Of a stretch of DNA of 64,000 nucleotides, positions 8,611 to 17,466 are shown piece by piece. The notes beneath the pieces are model-generated. The model had not been told where the DNA came from, searched no databases, and saw nothing but the letters and a program-made list of their open reading frames with translations. A program made the position numbers and the translations under genes. Origin of the DNA: Dyadobacter fermentans DSM 18053 (GTDB lineage Bacteria; Bacteroidota; Bacteroidia; Cytophagales; Spirosomataceae); contig NC_013037.1 of the NCBI RefSeq assembly GCF_000023125.1, positions 3,906,001-3,970,000 on the forward strand, given 5' to 3'. Numbering within the stretch: the stretch's first letter is position 1; each line of letters opens with the position of its first letter.

Positions 8611-11035
8611 TATCGGGTATTTACTGGCCATTTGTATTTTCCTGGGGAGCTGCTCGGTAAATCGATACGTGCCCGAAGGCCAGAGCATTTATGTCGGTAA
8701 CAAAGTAAATGTGCAGGCCGACACGCTGTCGAAGCCTAATGTGTCCGGCTTGTCGTCCCAGCTCGAAGGGCTGATCAAGCCGCCGCCCAACAAAACCCTT
8801 TTCGGGTTTCCGTGGAAAGTTTGGTTTTATTATTGGATAGGCGAACCCAAAGACGAGGGCGGTTTGCGGAGCTGGTTCAGGAAAAAACTGGGCGAACCGC
8901 CGCGCTATGCAACGCAACGCATTGTGGACATTAATGCCGCCAATATGGTAGCTTACCTGGATAATGAAGGCTATTACCGGTCGTCGGTGAAGGGTAAAAT
9001 CGTGCCTCATAAAAAGAAGAAAAAGCGCACGGCGGTTACGGAGTACAATGCGTATGTCATGCCGCGCTACGTGATCAACGAGCTCACGTACGTCATTCCC
9101 GACAGTTCGCGCTTCAACCGCGACCTCGATTCGGCCAAGGCAAAAACCCTTCTGAAAAAAGGCGACCCTATCCGGCTCGATGTGGTCAGCGCCGAACGCA
9201 CGCGCATTGATCAGGAACTGAAAGGCAAAGGATACTATTTTTTCAACCCGGATCATCTGATCGTCAAGGTCGATTCCACGATTGGCGGCGCCGATTCAAC
9301 GCTCGGGCCGCAGCAGGTTAATTTATACCTGGAAGTCAAAAAAGAAACTGCGCAAACTTCGCTGAAACAGTATTTCATCAACCGCATTTTCGTCAATACC
9401 GGCACGGAGGAAAGCCAGCAAACCGATTCTACCGCCCTTGCCACGCGCGGTCCATTGCGGAGAGGGATCAACGTCACCGACCCCGGCAACAAGTACAAAC
9501 GCCGGATATTCTACGACGCGATCGGGTTCAGAAGGGGTAATATGTATACCAATACCATGCACGACGTGTCGCTGCAACGGTTGGTAAACCTGCAAAATTT
9601 CCGTTTTGTCAAAAACCGCTTCGACCTCGTTCCCCGCTCCGATTCGGCATTGCTGGACGTGTATTACGACCTCGCGCCGATGAAGAAAAAGTCGCTGCAA
9701 ACCGTCCTTTCGGCCAGTACCAAATCCAACAACCTCGGCGGCTCGCAGCTGGATGTTACCTGGCGAAACCGTAACTTCTTCCGCGGGGCCGAAATGCTCG
9801 CGCTCAGCGCCTATTTCGGTTTTGACGTGCAGCTGGGAGGAAACCGTAACTCATCGAACAACATCGGAAACGAGTACATCCGTTACGGGGCAAAGGCCGA
9901 TCTTTCTTTCCCGCGCTTTATTATCCCATTCGTGCGGATCAGGCCGGAAAAGAGCCAGGCATTGCCCAAAACGATCCTATCGCTCAATTACGAAAACCGC
10001 ATCCAGCGCAATTTCTACACCACCCGCTCCATCCGCGGCGACTGGTCGTACGTGTGGCGGCGTAATTCCGAAGTCGAGCATACCCTCACGCCCATTTCAA
10101 TCAACTTTGTGGAGCCGAGGAATATCAATTACGAAACCTACGACAAGATCATCTTCGACCCGGACACGAACCCGCTGGACGTACAGCGTTACCTGACGAT
10201 CCTCGAAACGAAGTACCTCATCATGGGTTCTAACTATTCGATCTCTTTCCGGCCTACGCCGCGCCCATTCAGCAAAAACCAGTTTGCATTAAGCGGCGGT
10301 ATCGATTACGGCGGGAATTTGTTGAGCCTTATTGCCAAAAAGATGGAGTACGACAGCATTCCAAGAGAGCTTTTCGGGGTGCCGGTGTTTCAATATATCA
10401 AGTTGGATGGTGATGTAAGATACTACCGCACGATCACGCCGTCGATCAAATGGGCTAATCGCCTTTTGCTGGGTGCAATCAGGCCGTATGGTAATTCCAA
10501 AACGATGCAGACGCCGCTGTTCAAGCAATATTTCGGCGGTGGTAGCACGGGTATCAGGGCCTTCCGGGCAAGATCACTCGGGCCGGGCGTTTATCCGCCG
10601 GATTCAAGCTCTATCGCGCTGTTCGGCTACCAGACTTTTGCCGACATCCGTATGGAATTCAACTCGGAAATACGCATTAAGTTTACCGACATTATCAACA
10701 CAGCGCTGTTTGTAGATGCCGGCAATATCTGGTCGTTCGGTAGTGCGGAGCGGTCGGGTTACGACGAGCGGGCGCTTATCAGCAATGACTTTTTCAAACA
10801 GCTCGCCGTAGGCGGCGGGATAGGCCTTCGTCTGGACTTCTCCTACCTGGTTTTCCGCCTCGACCTCGCCACGCCTTTCCGCAAGCCGTGGTACACGCAG
10901 GAAATTGAATCAGAAACACCCGAGGGTGATATCAAATACAAAAACCCGTGGGTTTTCAATGAGATCAAATTCGGAAGTAAAAGTTGGAGAAAGGAGAACC
11001 TGATCTTGAACATCGCGGTGGGGCTGCCATTCTAG
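8600..11035 (+). CDS. BamA/TamA-family outer membrane protein (lipoprotein-type N-terminus)
   Basis: An Omp85-superfamily protein of 811 residues. I chose ATG 8600 rather than the in-frame ATG at 8564 because it gives a clean lipoprotein signal, hydrophobic residues then LGSC with Cys18, followed by SVNRYVPEG. The upstream start would put 12 polar residues before the signal. POTRA-like segments fill roughly residues 30-370, and the rest is a membrane barrel. The C-terminal part contains GGSTGIRAFRARSLGPG, close to the conserved G-R-F/G-x-R-G signature of the barrel lid loop. The start codon overlaps the last 11 bp of the tamB-like gene, which suggests translational coupling. Likely partner of that protein in outer-membrane assembly. 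Confidence 0.85.
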   Translation: MRSNIGYLLAICIFLGSCSVNRYVPEGQSIYVGNKVNVQADTLSKPNVSGLSSQLEGLIKPPPNKTLFGFPWKVWFYYWIGEPKDEGGLRSWFRKKLGEPPRYATQRIVDINAANMVAYLDNEGYYRSSVKGKIVPHKKKKKRTAVTEYNAYVMPRYVINELTYVIPDSSRFNRDLDSAKAKTLLKKGDPIRLDVVSAERTRIDQELKGKGYYFFNPDHLIVKVDSTIGGADSTLGPQQVNLYLEVKKETAQTSLKQYFINRIFVNTGTEESQQTDSTALATRGPLRRGINVTDPGNKYKRRIFYDAIGFRRGNMYTNTMHDVSLQRLVNLQNFRFVKNRFDLVPRSDSALLDVYYDLAPMKKKSLQTVLSASTKSNNLGGSQLDVTWRNRNFFRGAEMLALSAYFGFDVQLGGNRNSSNNIGNEYIRYGAKADLSFPRFIIPFVRIRPEKSQALPKTILSLNYENRIQRNFYTTRSIRGDWSYVWRRNSEVEHTLTPISINFVEPRNINYETYDKIIFDPDTNPLDVQRYLTILETKYLIMGSNYSISFRPTPRPFSKNQFALSGGIDYGGNLLSLIAKKMEYDSIPRELFGVPVFQYIKLDGDVRYYRTITPSIKWANRLLLGAIRPYGNSKTMQTPLFKQYFGGGSTGIRAFRARSLGPGVYPPDSSSIALFGYQTFADIRMEFNSEIRIKFTDIINTALFVDAGNIWSFGSAERSGYDERALISNDFFKQLAVGGGIGLRLDFSYLVFRLDLATPFRKPWYTQEIESETPEGDIKYKNPWVFNEIKFGSKSWRKENLILNIAVGLPF

Positions 11036-11038
11036 CCC

Positions 11039-11443
11039 TCACCGGATTTCCTGGCAAAGTTCGATCAGCACGCCGTAGGCGCTTTTGGGATGTACAAAAC
11101 AGACCAGCTTGTTATCTGCGCCGCGTTTGGGCGATTCATTGAGGAGCGTAAATCCCGCATTGCGGAGGCGGTCCATTTCAGCAAGAATATCGTCGACTTC
11201 GAAGGCAATGTGATGGATGCCTTCCCCTTTCTTGGCAATGAAACGCGCAATGGCGCTATCGGGCCCGGTGGCTTGCAGCAGCTCTATTTTAGTTTGGTTC
11301 ACTTTAAAAAACGAAGTCAACACCTGCTCCGACTCCACTTCCTCCCGCTTATAAGGCGCCGCACCCAAAAGCGCTGCATAGAGCGTTTCCGCCCCCAGAA
11401 GATCGCTCACCGCAATACCAATATGTTCTACATTTGTCATCAT
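11039..11443 (-). CDS. mce: Methylmalonyl-CoA epimerase
   Basis: A 134-residue protein of the vicinal-oxygen-chelate (glyoxalase) fold with two beta-alpha-beta-beta-beta modules. The first begins VEHIGIAVSDL and the second contains GEGIHHIAFEVDDI. The metal-binding His and Glu positions of methylmalonyl-CoA epimerase are present (VEHIG, KIELLQ, IHHIAFEV, LIELCQ). The enzyme interconverts (R)- and (S)-methylmalonyl-CoA in propionate/succinate metabolism. Two adjacent ATG codons (11443 and 11440) could start it. It lies 86 bp downstream of rsgA on the same strand and ends 3 bp from the convergent tamA-like gene, with no terminator between them. Confidence 0.9.
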   Translation of the reverse strand: MMTNVEHIGIAVSDLLGAETLYAALLGAAPYKREEVESEQVLTSFFKVNQTKIELLQATGPDSAIARFIAKKGEGIHHIAFEVDDILAEMDRLRNAGFTLLNESPKRGADNKLVCFVHPKSAYGVLIELCQEIR

Positions 11444-11460
11444 CCGTTCCGTTTACCGCA

Positions 11461-11520
11461 CCACGGCGGCTCATTCCCCGTTCCACGGCGGCTCATTCAC
11501 TCATTCACTCATTCATTCAG
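11461..11520. repeat. Short direct repeat and ATTC-rich tract between rsgA and mce
   Basis: CCACGGCGGCTCATTC occurs twice (11461-11476 and 11483-11498) and is followed at once by reiterated CTCATTCA/ATTCATTCA units up to 11519. This simple repeat fills most of the 86-bp gap between rsgA and mce. It may be replication slippage; no function is evident. Confidence 0.6.
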
Positions 11521-11529
11521 TGAGCTCCC

Positions 11530-12465
11530 CTACTTCCGGTTATCATCCCCCAGCATCATGCTCAAATAGCTCTCATAACGCGTTATCGCGATTTTCCCTT
11601 CCGAAACGGCATCCTTCACTGCGCAACCCGGCTCGTTGATGTGCTGGCAATTGTTGAAGCGGCATTCATTCAGCCTCTCTCGCATTTCGGGGAAGTAATG
11701 GCTGATTTCCTCCTTCTCCATATCTGCCAGACCAAGTTCCTTGATTCCCGGCGAATCGATGATGAACGTACCCTTTTCGAGCTCGAACATTTCGGCGAAT
11801 GTAGTGGTGTGTACACCCTTGTTCGCAAATGTGGATACCTCCTGCGTCTTAATATCCAGGTCGGGCGCAATGGCATTCACCAGGGTTGATTTCCCCACTC
11901 CCGAGTGCCCCGACAGCAGCGAAACTTTGCCTTTCAAAATCTGCTTAAAATCTTCCAGACCGAGCTCCGCGAGGGCGGTTGTGGCGATACAGCGGTAGCC
12001 GAGCGACGTGTACAGTTCCATCAGCTCCGCCTGAAAACCTTTCATTTCATCATCCAGCAAATCCTGCTTGTTGAATACGAGCACGCCGGGAATGCGGAAA
12101 GATTCGATGGCCACCAGGAAGCGGTCGATAAAGCCAAGGGAAGTGCGCGGAAAAACGAGTGTTGCGATCAGAATGGCCTGGTCCACATTCGCGGCAATGA
12201 GGTGTGCGTGTGCGGTTTTATGCACCGAGCGACGGATCACATAGTTCTCGCGCGGCACGATCTCATGGATAATGCCAAAGTTTTCGCCCTCGTTCTCCAC
12301 TTCAAAATTGACATAATCGCCGACGGCTATCGGATTGGTCACTTTCAGACCTAATGCTTTGAACTTACCTTTCAAACGACACTGCCAGATGTGCCCGTCC
12401 CTGCTATCCCTGACATCGTACCACGAACCCGTCGAACGAAGCACCAAACCCCTTATTAAACCCAT
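11530..12465 (-). CDS. rsgA: Small ribosomal subunit biogenesis GTPase RsgA
   Basis: A 311-residue circularly permuted GTPase that assists late 30S subunit maturation. The motif order shows the permutation: G4 FNKQD (about residues 131-135) comes before the P-loop GHSGVGKS (186-193) and the DSPG G3 motif (237-240). An N-terminal OB-fold covers about residues 1-80, and a C-terminal zinc knuckle uses C268, C273, H275 and C281. Length and motif set are normal for the family. It is divergent from the ROK regulator gene, with a 342-bp region between them, and is followed on its own strand by mce. Confidence 0.95.
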   Translation of the reverse strand: MGLIRGLVLRSTGSWYDVRDSRDGHIWQCRLKGKFKALGLKVTNPIAVGDYVNFEVENEGENFGIIHEIVPRENYVIRRSVHKTAHAHLIAANVDQAILIATLVFPRTSLGFIDRFLVAIESFRIPGVLVFNKQDLLDDEMKGFQAELMELYTSLGYRCIATTALAELGLEDFKQILKGKVSLLSGHSGVGKSTLVNAIAPDLDIKTQEVSTFANKGVHTTTFAEMFELEKGTFIIDSPGIKELGLADMEKEEISHYFPEMRERLNECRFNNCQHINEPGCAVKDAVSEGKIAITRYESYLSMMLGDDNRK

Positions 12466-12807
12466 TTGTCTTTATTTTGGAATCAGCGAATTTAAAAGGA
12501 CTTTGGCAGAGTCCCTAAAAATTACCGTTTAAGTCAAAATCGGGAGCCAGATAAGTAGTTTTCAGGCGCGACTGATTTTTTATGAACATTACGTATAACC
12601 TGCTCCATTTTAGCCGGAATCCCCATTGTGACTGCGAAATCAATTAGAAAACGTTTGGCATATCGCCCGATCTGCTAAGGATTTTACAACAAATAATAAT
12701 ATTTTTTAAAATCAACGCCGTTTTTTCTGATTATTTCATACATTAGTACCACCCAATCGTAAAGAAAATTAAAAACATTATCCTATTAATATTTTCTACT
12801 CCGCATA
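12466..12807. other. Divergent intergenic region between rsgA and the ROK regulator
   Basis: A 342-bp gene-free stretch that must hold promoters for both flanking genes. It contains a small hairpin, GGACT (12498-12502) with AGTCC (12510-12514), close to rsgA. An A/T-rich section of about 120 bp lies before the regulator gene. I found no clear TAnnTTTG box, no tRNA-like fold and no open reading frame with coding character. Confidence 0.5.
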
Positions 12808-14031
12808 ATGGACTTAGTGGCAGAAGAACCGAGTTCGGTGATTGATATTCGCAAAAATCGCATTAGAAGCAGCCTTTTGCTGCATCTATATCAAAATGGG
12901 GACACTTCCATTAACAAAATGGCAAAGCTGTTCCACGCGAGTATCCCCTCCGCAACCGGAATTGTAAATGATCTGATGCGCGAAGGCTGGATCACCGAAA
13001 CCGGGACTGGCCCGGCGAGAGCTGGCCGCCCACCGGTACTATATGGTCTGAATTCGAAAAAGTACCTCACGCTGATCATGGACATCAACCGCCATGACAC
13101 CCAGCTCGTTATTTTCGACCTGCATAACCAGCTGATCCTCAAAAGAAAAGTTGCCATACGCCTCGACGACTCTGCCAACTTCCTGGAAGAGCTTTTTGCC
13201 TCGACCGACGATTTCCTGAAATCCAATAACATTTCACATAGCAAGCTGTGGGGCATCGGCGTTTCGATGCCGGGGCTGATCAACTCTTCACAGGGTATTA
13301 ATTTAACTTACCTGAACCTTACACCGCCGGGTGTGCCGCTGGTAACGTACCTCAAAGAGCATTTCGACCTGCCCGTGTGCCTTTTCAACGATACGAAGGC
13401 CACCACCATCGGCGAGCACCGCTTCGGATATGCGGTAGATAAATCGCAGGTGCTCACGATCAATATCGACTGGGGTGTGGGTTTGGGCATTATCATCAAC
13501 GGCGAGGTGTTCAACGGCGCTTCGGGCTTCGCGGGCGAGCTGGGCCACATTCAGGTGAAACCCGACGGTATGCTCTGCCATTGCGGCAAAGTGGGCTGCC
13601 TGGACACGATCACGTCGGCCATTGCGCTGATTCGCCAGGCCAAGGAAGGCATCCACAGCGGCCGGGCCACGATCCTGAAACAGATTGTGAACAACGACCT
13701 CGAACAGCTGGAAACTTCTCACATTATTGAAGCAGTGCACGCGGGCGACGAGTTTTCGATCGACCTGCTAAGCACCGTGGGAACCGAACTGGGCAAGGGA
13801 TTGGCTACCGCGGTTCATTTGTTCAATCCCGAAGTGATTATTGTTGGCGGGTTGCTGGCCGAAGCGGGGCCGTTCATTTCCAACCCGATTGAGCAGGCGA
13901 TCAACAAATACTGCCTGTCGGATTTTAAAAACCCGCTGTCGATCCACATTTCCAAGCTGGGCTCCAAAGCCCGTCTGCTGGGGACACAGGCTTACCTGTT
14001 CGACAACCTCATTACGAAGGAATTTTCCTGA
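12808..14031 (+). CDS. ROK-family transcriptional regulator (NagC/XylR/Mlc type)
   Basis: A 407-residue protein with an N-terminal winged helix-turn-helix (about residues 20-80, with SINKMAKLF and ATGIVNDLMREGWI). A ROK sugar-kinase-like domain follows. The ROK signature is intact: GELGH at 243-247 and the zinc site C257, C259, C264 (CHCGKVGC). A residue in the catalytic-Asp position is also present (FNDTKA, D195). Proteins of this build repress or activate sugar-use genes and sense a sugar or sugar phosphate. No sugar operon adjoins it here, so its targets are elsewhere or it regulates itself. The start is the only ATG that retains the whole winged helix. Confidence 0.88.
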   Translation: MDLVAEEPSSVIDIRKNRIRSSLLLHLYQNGDTSINKMAKLFHASIPSATGIVNDLMREGWITETGTGPARAGRPPVLYGLNSKKYLTLIMDINRHDTQLVIFDLHNQLILKRKVAIRLDDSANFLEELFASTDDFLKSNNISHSKLWGIGVSMPGLINSSQGINLTYLNLTPPGVPLVTYLKEHFDLPVCLFNDTKATTIGEHRFGYAVDKSQVLTINIDWGVGLGIIINGEVFNGASGFAGELGHIQVKPDGMLCHCGKVGCLDTITSAIALIRQAKEGIHSGRATILKQIVNNDLEQLETSHIIEAVHAGDEFSIDLLSTVGTELGKGLATAVHLFNPEVIIVGGLLAEAGPFISNPIEQAINKYCLSDFKNPLSIHISKLGSKARLLGTQAYLFDNLITKEFS

Positions 14032-14040
14032 AAATCATTG

Positions 14041-14070
14041 GCTGATGGTGCCTGAAAAGGTGCCGTCAGC
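14041..14070. terminator. Weak hairpin between convergent genes
   Basis: GCTGATGGTGCC (14041-14052) can pair with GGTGCCGTCAGC (14059-14070) through 12 positions that include three G-U pairs, with loop TGAAAA. It has no T tract and overlaps the last codons of the Kdo transferase gene, so it is only a possible bidirectional terminator. Confidence 0.3.
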
Positions 14071-15319
14071 GCATTGCCTCCCTTACTTTTTGCATGATCC
14101 GCCCGGTGGCACCCGTCCCCGAATGCACGTATTCGCGGCTTATTCCACCCGCCGCGGAGGCTGATCCTGGATTATTCACCCACCGTTCCAGCATTTGCAG
14201 CAACGCATTGGAATCAGCCATTGCGAATGCGCCACCTTTTTCGATCAGGTCTACGGCCTCCTGGAACCGGTGATAGCTTTTATTCCCAAAAACAACCGGC
14301 AAACCGAATGTCGCAGCTTCAAGGATGTTGTGCAGCCCGACACCAAACGAACCGCCTATGTAAGCCATATTTCCGTACCGATACAAGGACGAAAGCATCC
14401 CTATATTGTTAATAATCAAATAGTCAAACCCTTCCGGATTTTGCCCTGCCGCCACTTCCGAATACAAAATGGAACGACCGCTCAACTTTGCGCGCCAGCC
14501 GGCAATTTCGTCTGCCTTGATCTCATGCGGCGCGATGATCGCCTTCAATTTACCTGTCAATGCATTCAGCGCCGGAATGAGCACCTGCATATCGGCGTCC
14601 CACACCGAGCCTGCGATGAGACATTGGTTCCCGGATTTGAACAGGCCGATTTCCGGCAACTCGCGCGCATTGGACGCGATGGCCCGCACGCGGTCGAACC
14701 GGGTATCGCCTGCGATGCTGGCGTGGGTGATGCCGATGCCGCTCAGCAGTGTTACGGAAGCCTGGTTTTGGACAAATAAATGATCGAAATAGCCGAGCAT
14801 TTTCCGGAAAAAGCCGCCGTACGGCTTAAAGAAAATCTGGTTCGGACGAAAAATGGTTGAAAAAGAAAGAATATAGCTTCCGTTTTTCCGCAGTTCGCGG
14901 AGGTAGTTAAACCAGAATTCATATTTGATAAAAAAGGCCACCTGCGGACGGGTGATTTGTACAAATTCCCGTGCATTGGAAGGCGTATCGATCGGCAGGT
15001 AGCAGATCAGATCGGCTCCCGTGTAATTTTTACGGATTTCATAACCCGAAGGCGAGAAAAACGTCAGCAATATAAAATGGTCCGGAAAAGCTTCGCGGTA
15101 AGCTTCGATCACCGGCCTTCCCTGTTCAAATTCCCCGAGCGACGCGGCGTGGAACCACGCTACCGGCCGCCCTGCCGACTGGGCTGGAAAAGTGCTGCGT
15201 AAGCGATCGAGAAGGCCTTTCCGGCCCTCGGCGCCGAGCTTTAATTTGGGATTGAAAGGTGCGACTAACCGGAATAGAAATGCGAAAACCTGAATGGCGA
15301 CCTGATAAATGATTTTCAC
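14066..15319 (-). CDS. waaA: 3-deoxy-D-manno-octulosonic acid transferase (Kdo transferase)
   Basis: A GT30-family glycosyltransferase that adds Kdo to lipid A precursor at the cytoplasmic face of the inner membrane. The N-terminal membrane helix (VKIIYQVAIQVFAFLFRLV) is followed by the family-typical FNPKLKLGAEGRKG. Then comes HAASLGEFEQGRPVI, containing the conserved catalytic-type Glu, and a GT-B C-terminal half with GSFGVGLHNILEAATFGLPV. I placed the start at GTG 15319 (417 residues), which matches the usual N-terminus. An upstream ATG at 15436 in the same frame would add 39 polar residues atypical of the family. It converges on the ROK gene. Confidence 0.9.
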   Translation of the reverse strand: MKIIYQVAIQVFAFLFRLVAPFNPKLKLGAEGRKGLLDRLRSTFPAQSAGRPVAWFHAASLGEFEQGRPVIEAYREAFPDHFILLTFFSPSGYEIRKNYTGADLICYLPIDTPSNAREFVQITRPQVAFFIKYEFWFNYLRELRKNGSYILSFSTIFRPNQIFFKPYGGFFRKMLGYFDHLFVQNQASVTLLSGIGITHASIAGDTRFDRVRAIASNARELPEIGLFKSGNQCLIAGSVWDADMQVLIPALNALTGKLKAIIAPHEIKADEIAGWRAKLSGRSILYSEVAAGQNPEGFDYLIINNIGMLSSLYRYGNMAYIGGSFGVGLHNILEAATFGLPVVFGNKSYHRFQEAVDLIEKGGAFAMADSNALLQMLERWVNNPGSASAAGGISREYVHSGTGATGRIMQKVREAMR

Positions 15320-15540
15320 CAAAACTCTGATTAAAAGGATATTAGAAGAGCAACAAACGACCGGTATTTTAACCGAAAAGAGACGGCCAGGAGGCTTTTT
15401 TGTTTCTTTTTTCGTTTCAAGAACATAAATGTACAAAAAACCGTTAATGTGGTGTCGATATACAGCAGCATACGCTATTATTTTGTACTTTCACTGTTCA
15501 TACGACACATACATAGTCACAGAGAATTTATACTAATAAT

Positions 15541-16296
15541 ATGATGCGTGTAAAACTTTTACTTTCAGTATCGATTCTGTTTGCACTATCGACAGAAATA
15601 TACGCTCAGCGCAGGTCTGTGAAGAACGATGACACCGAGGAGACCTATAAATCATTTACCTCTGTGGGCATTACAACCAATACCAACTCGGGGATTCTCG
15701 GAGGCGCAGTATTCCGGCAGTCATCGGCATTGGGCTCGAAAATGTTTGGCAAGAATGCCTACCGCTACCTGGCGCTGGAATTGGTGAATGTGAAGCATCC
15801 GAAAGAACTATCCACACAAGACTTTATCACCGGCGCGAGGCTGGTATATGGCAAGCAAAACTACCTGTTTGTGCTGCGCCCCGAATACGGACGTGAAATA
15901 GCGCTTTTCAGCCGCCAGGACGACGAAGGCATCTCGATCAGTGGCATCATTGCGGCGGGTCCGTCGCTGGGTTTTGAGAAACCTTATATGGTGCAATACC
16001 AGGGCTCCGACGGCCGCGTGACCACCGAGCCTTTCGATCCCAACAGACCGGGCGATATCATCGGTGCAGGCAGCTTTTTCCAGGGATTCGGGAAATCGAA
16101 AGTGGTGCCGGGGCTGCATATTAAAACTGCCATGAGTTTCGAACTCAGCGCTTTTCGTGACAATGTGACGGGTGTTGAAGTTGGGTTTATCGCGGAAGCC
16201 TTTTCACGGAAAGTAACCATCATGGCCGATGCGCAAAACAAGGCCTTTTTTACGTCCGGATACCTGACCCTTTATTTTGGAAGTAAGAAAAGATAA
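15541..16296 (+). CDS. Secreted beta-barrel-like protein of unknown function upstream of lipA
   Basis: A 251-residue protein with a signal peptide ending in EIYAQ (about residue 22). Alternating hydrophobic and polar strands rich in Gly, Phe and Tyr follow, and the C-terminus (SGYLTLYFGSKKR) resembles an outer-membrane barrel strand. I do not recognise a named family; small outer-membrane barrel is the best description. It is 62 bp upstream of lipA on the same strand with no terminator between them, so the two are probably co-transcribed. No catalytic motif is visible. Confidence 0.6.
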   Translation: MMRVKLLLSVSILFALSTEIYAQRRSVKNDDTEETYKSFTSVGITTNTNSGILGGAVFRQSSALGSKMFGKNAYRYLALELVNVKHPKELSTQDFITGARLVYGKQNYLFVLRPEYGREIALFSRQDDEGISISGIIAAGPSLGFEKPYMVQYQGSDGRVTTEPFDPNRPGDIIGAGSFFQGFGKSKVVPGLHIKTAMSFELSAFRDNVTGVEVGFIAEAFSRKVTIMADAQNKAFFTSGYLTLYFGSKKR

Positions 16297-16358
16297 TTAC
16301 CACTTTTATAAATTGACGGCGCACGGCAACGACGCGTCTTCGGAGATTACAGATTGAT

Positions 16359-17237
16359 ATGATTGAATTGCCAGTAATACCATCGGAACGCAGAAAACGT
16401 CCCGATTGGCTCCGGGTCAAACTCCCCGCAGGCCCTGAATTCAGGAAAGTAAGACAGCTGGTCGACAACTATAAACTCCACACCATTTGCGAAAGCGGCA
16501 ACTGCCCGAATATGGGAGAATGCTGGGGCGCTGGAACGGCCACCTTCATGATCCTCGGCAATGTGTGTACCAGAAGTTGCAGTTTCTGCGCGGTAGCGAC
16601 CGGCCGGCCCAACGAATACGACACCGACGAACCACGGCGCGTGGCGGAGGCGATTAAGCTGATGCAGGTGAAACACGCGGTGATCACATCTGTAAACCGC
16701 GACGAACTGAAAGACAAGGGGGCCGAAATCTGGTACCAGACGGTTCGCCAGGTGAAGGAAAACACGCCGGAAACGACCATCGAGACGCTGATCCCCGATG
16801 TGAAAAGCAATTGGGAGGCCCTCATTCACATGATCGAAGGAGGCCAGGAGGTGGTTTCGCATAATATGGAAACGGTGGAACGTTTATACCGAGCGGTACG
16901 CCCGCAGGCTAAATATGCCCGCAGCCTCGAACAGATCAAACGTACGAAGGAATACGGCCAACGCACCAAATCCGGCATTATGCTCGGCCTGGGCGAAACG
17001 CAGGATGAAGTGTACAAGGCAATGGACGACTTGGCCGAAAACGGACTTGATATCCTGACTTTGGGACAATACCTGCAACCTACCAAAATGCACCATGAAG
17101 TAATCGAATGGATCACACCCGAGATGTTCGATAATTACAGGGAAGAAGGGCTGAAACGCGGACTAAAATATGTCGAGTCAGGGCCACTGGTACGTTCGAG
17201 TTATCATGCGGAACGACACGTGAATGTACCCATCTGA
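16359..17237 (+). CDS. lipA: Lipoyl synthase
   Basis: A radical-SAM enzyme (292 residues) that inserts two sulfur atoms into the octanoyl group on lipoyl domains. Both iron-sulfur cluster motifs are present. The auxiliary cluster is C44-x4-C49-x5-C55 ([12 protein letters not shown]), and the radical SAM cluster is C70-x3-C74-x2-C77 (CTRSCSFC). The C-terminal RSSYH motif (279-283), whose serine ligates the auxiliary cluster, is intact. Length is typical. It follows a barrel-protein gene and is ended by a strong stem-loop at 17266. No lipB lies nearby. Confidence 0.97.
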   Translation: MIELPVIPSERRKRPDWLRVKLPAGPEFRKVRQLVDNYKLHTICESGNCPNMGECWGAGTATFMILGNVCTRSCSFCAVATGRPNEYDTDEPRRVAEAIKLMQVKHAVITSVNRDELKDKGAEIWYQTVRQVKENTPETTIETLIPDVKSNWEALIHMIEGGQEVVSHNMETVERLYRAVRPQAKYARSLEQIKRTKEYGQRTKSGIMLGLGETQDEVYKAMDDLAENGLDILTLGQYLQPTKMHHEVIEWITPEMFDNYREEGLKRGLKYVESGPLVRSSYHAERHVNVPI

Positions 17238-17265
17238 TTTGTGAAGATATATTGATCAAACGGCA

Positions 17266-17298
17266 AAGCCGGCGTAGTGGTACTATGCCGGCTTTTTT
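17266..17298 (+). terminator. Rho-independent terminator after lipA
   Basis: AAGCCGGCGTAG (17266-17277) and CTATGCCGGCTT (17283-17294) form a 12-bp stem with one G-U pair and a 5-base loop, followed by TTTT. It lies 28 bp after the lipA stop. Confidence 0.85.
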
Positions 17299-17374
17299 GC
17301 AATTTGGACGTGTTTTGGGAAGGAAAATCTATTCAATCGATAGAATTCTCAAACTGAATATCTAAAGGATTACT

Positions 17375-17382
17375 TATTTTTG
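17375..17382 (+). promoter_or_regulatory. Possible -7 element of the metK promoter
   Basis: TATTTTTG matches TAnnTTTG and lies 85 bp before the metK ATG, just after the lipA terminator. The -33 TTTG box is not evident at the expected distance. The implied 5' leader is about 80 nt; I could not fold it into a known SAM riboswitch class by eye. Confidence 0.4.
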
Positions 17383-17466
17383 CCGGTAATTAGAAAAAAA
17401 GCAAGGGATACCAATCCAGTAATAATCACACATTTAAATTTTTCTGTAACTTTTATTTCGTTTCCA

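Noticed and set aside
15320..15436. Extended N-terminus of the Kdo transferase from ATG 15436
   Set aside because: The extra 39 residues are polar and come before the expected membrane helix. The GTG at 15319 gives the usual family start, though the longer form cannot be fully excluded.
17384..17466. Possible SAM riboswitch in the metK leader
   Set aside because: The leader is short and A/T-rich; I could not build the pseudoknot of SAM-II or the junction of SAM-I from it.
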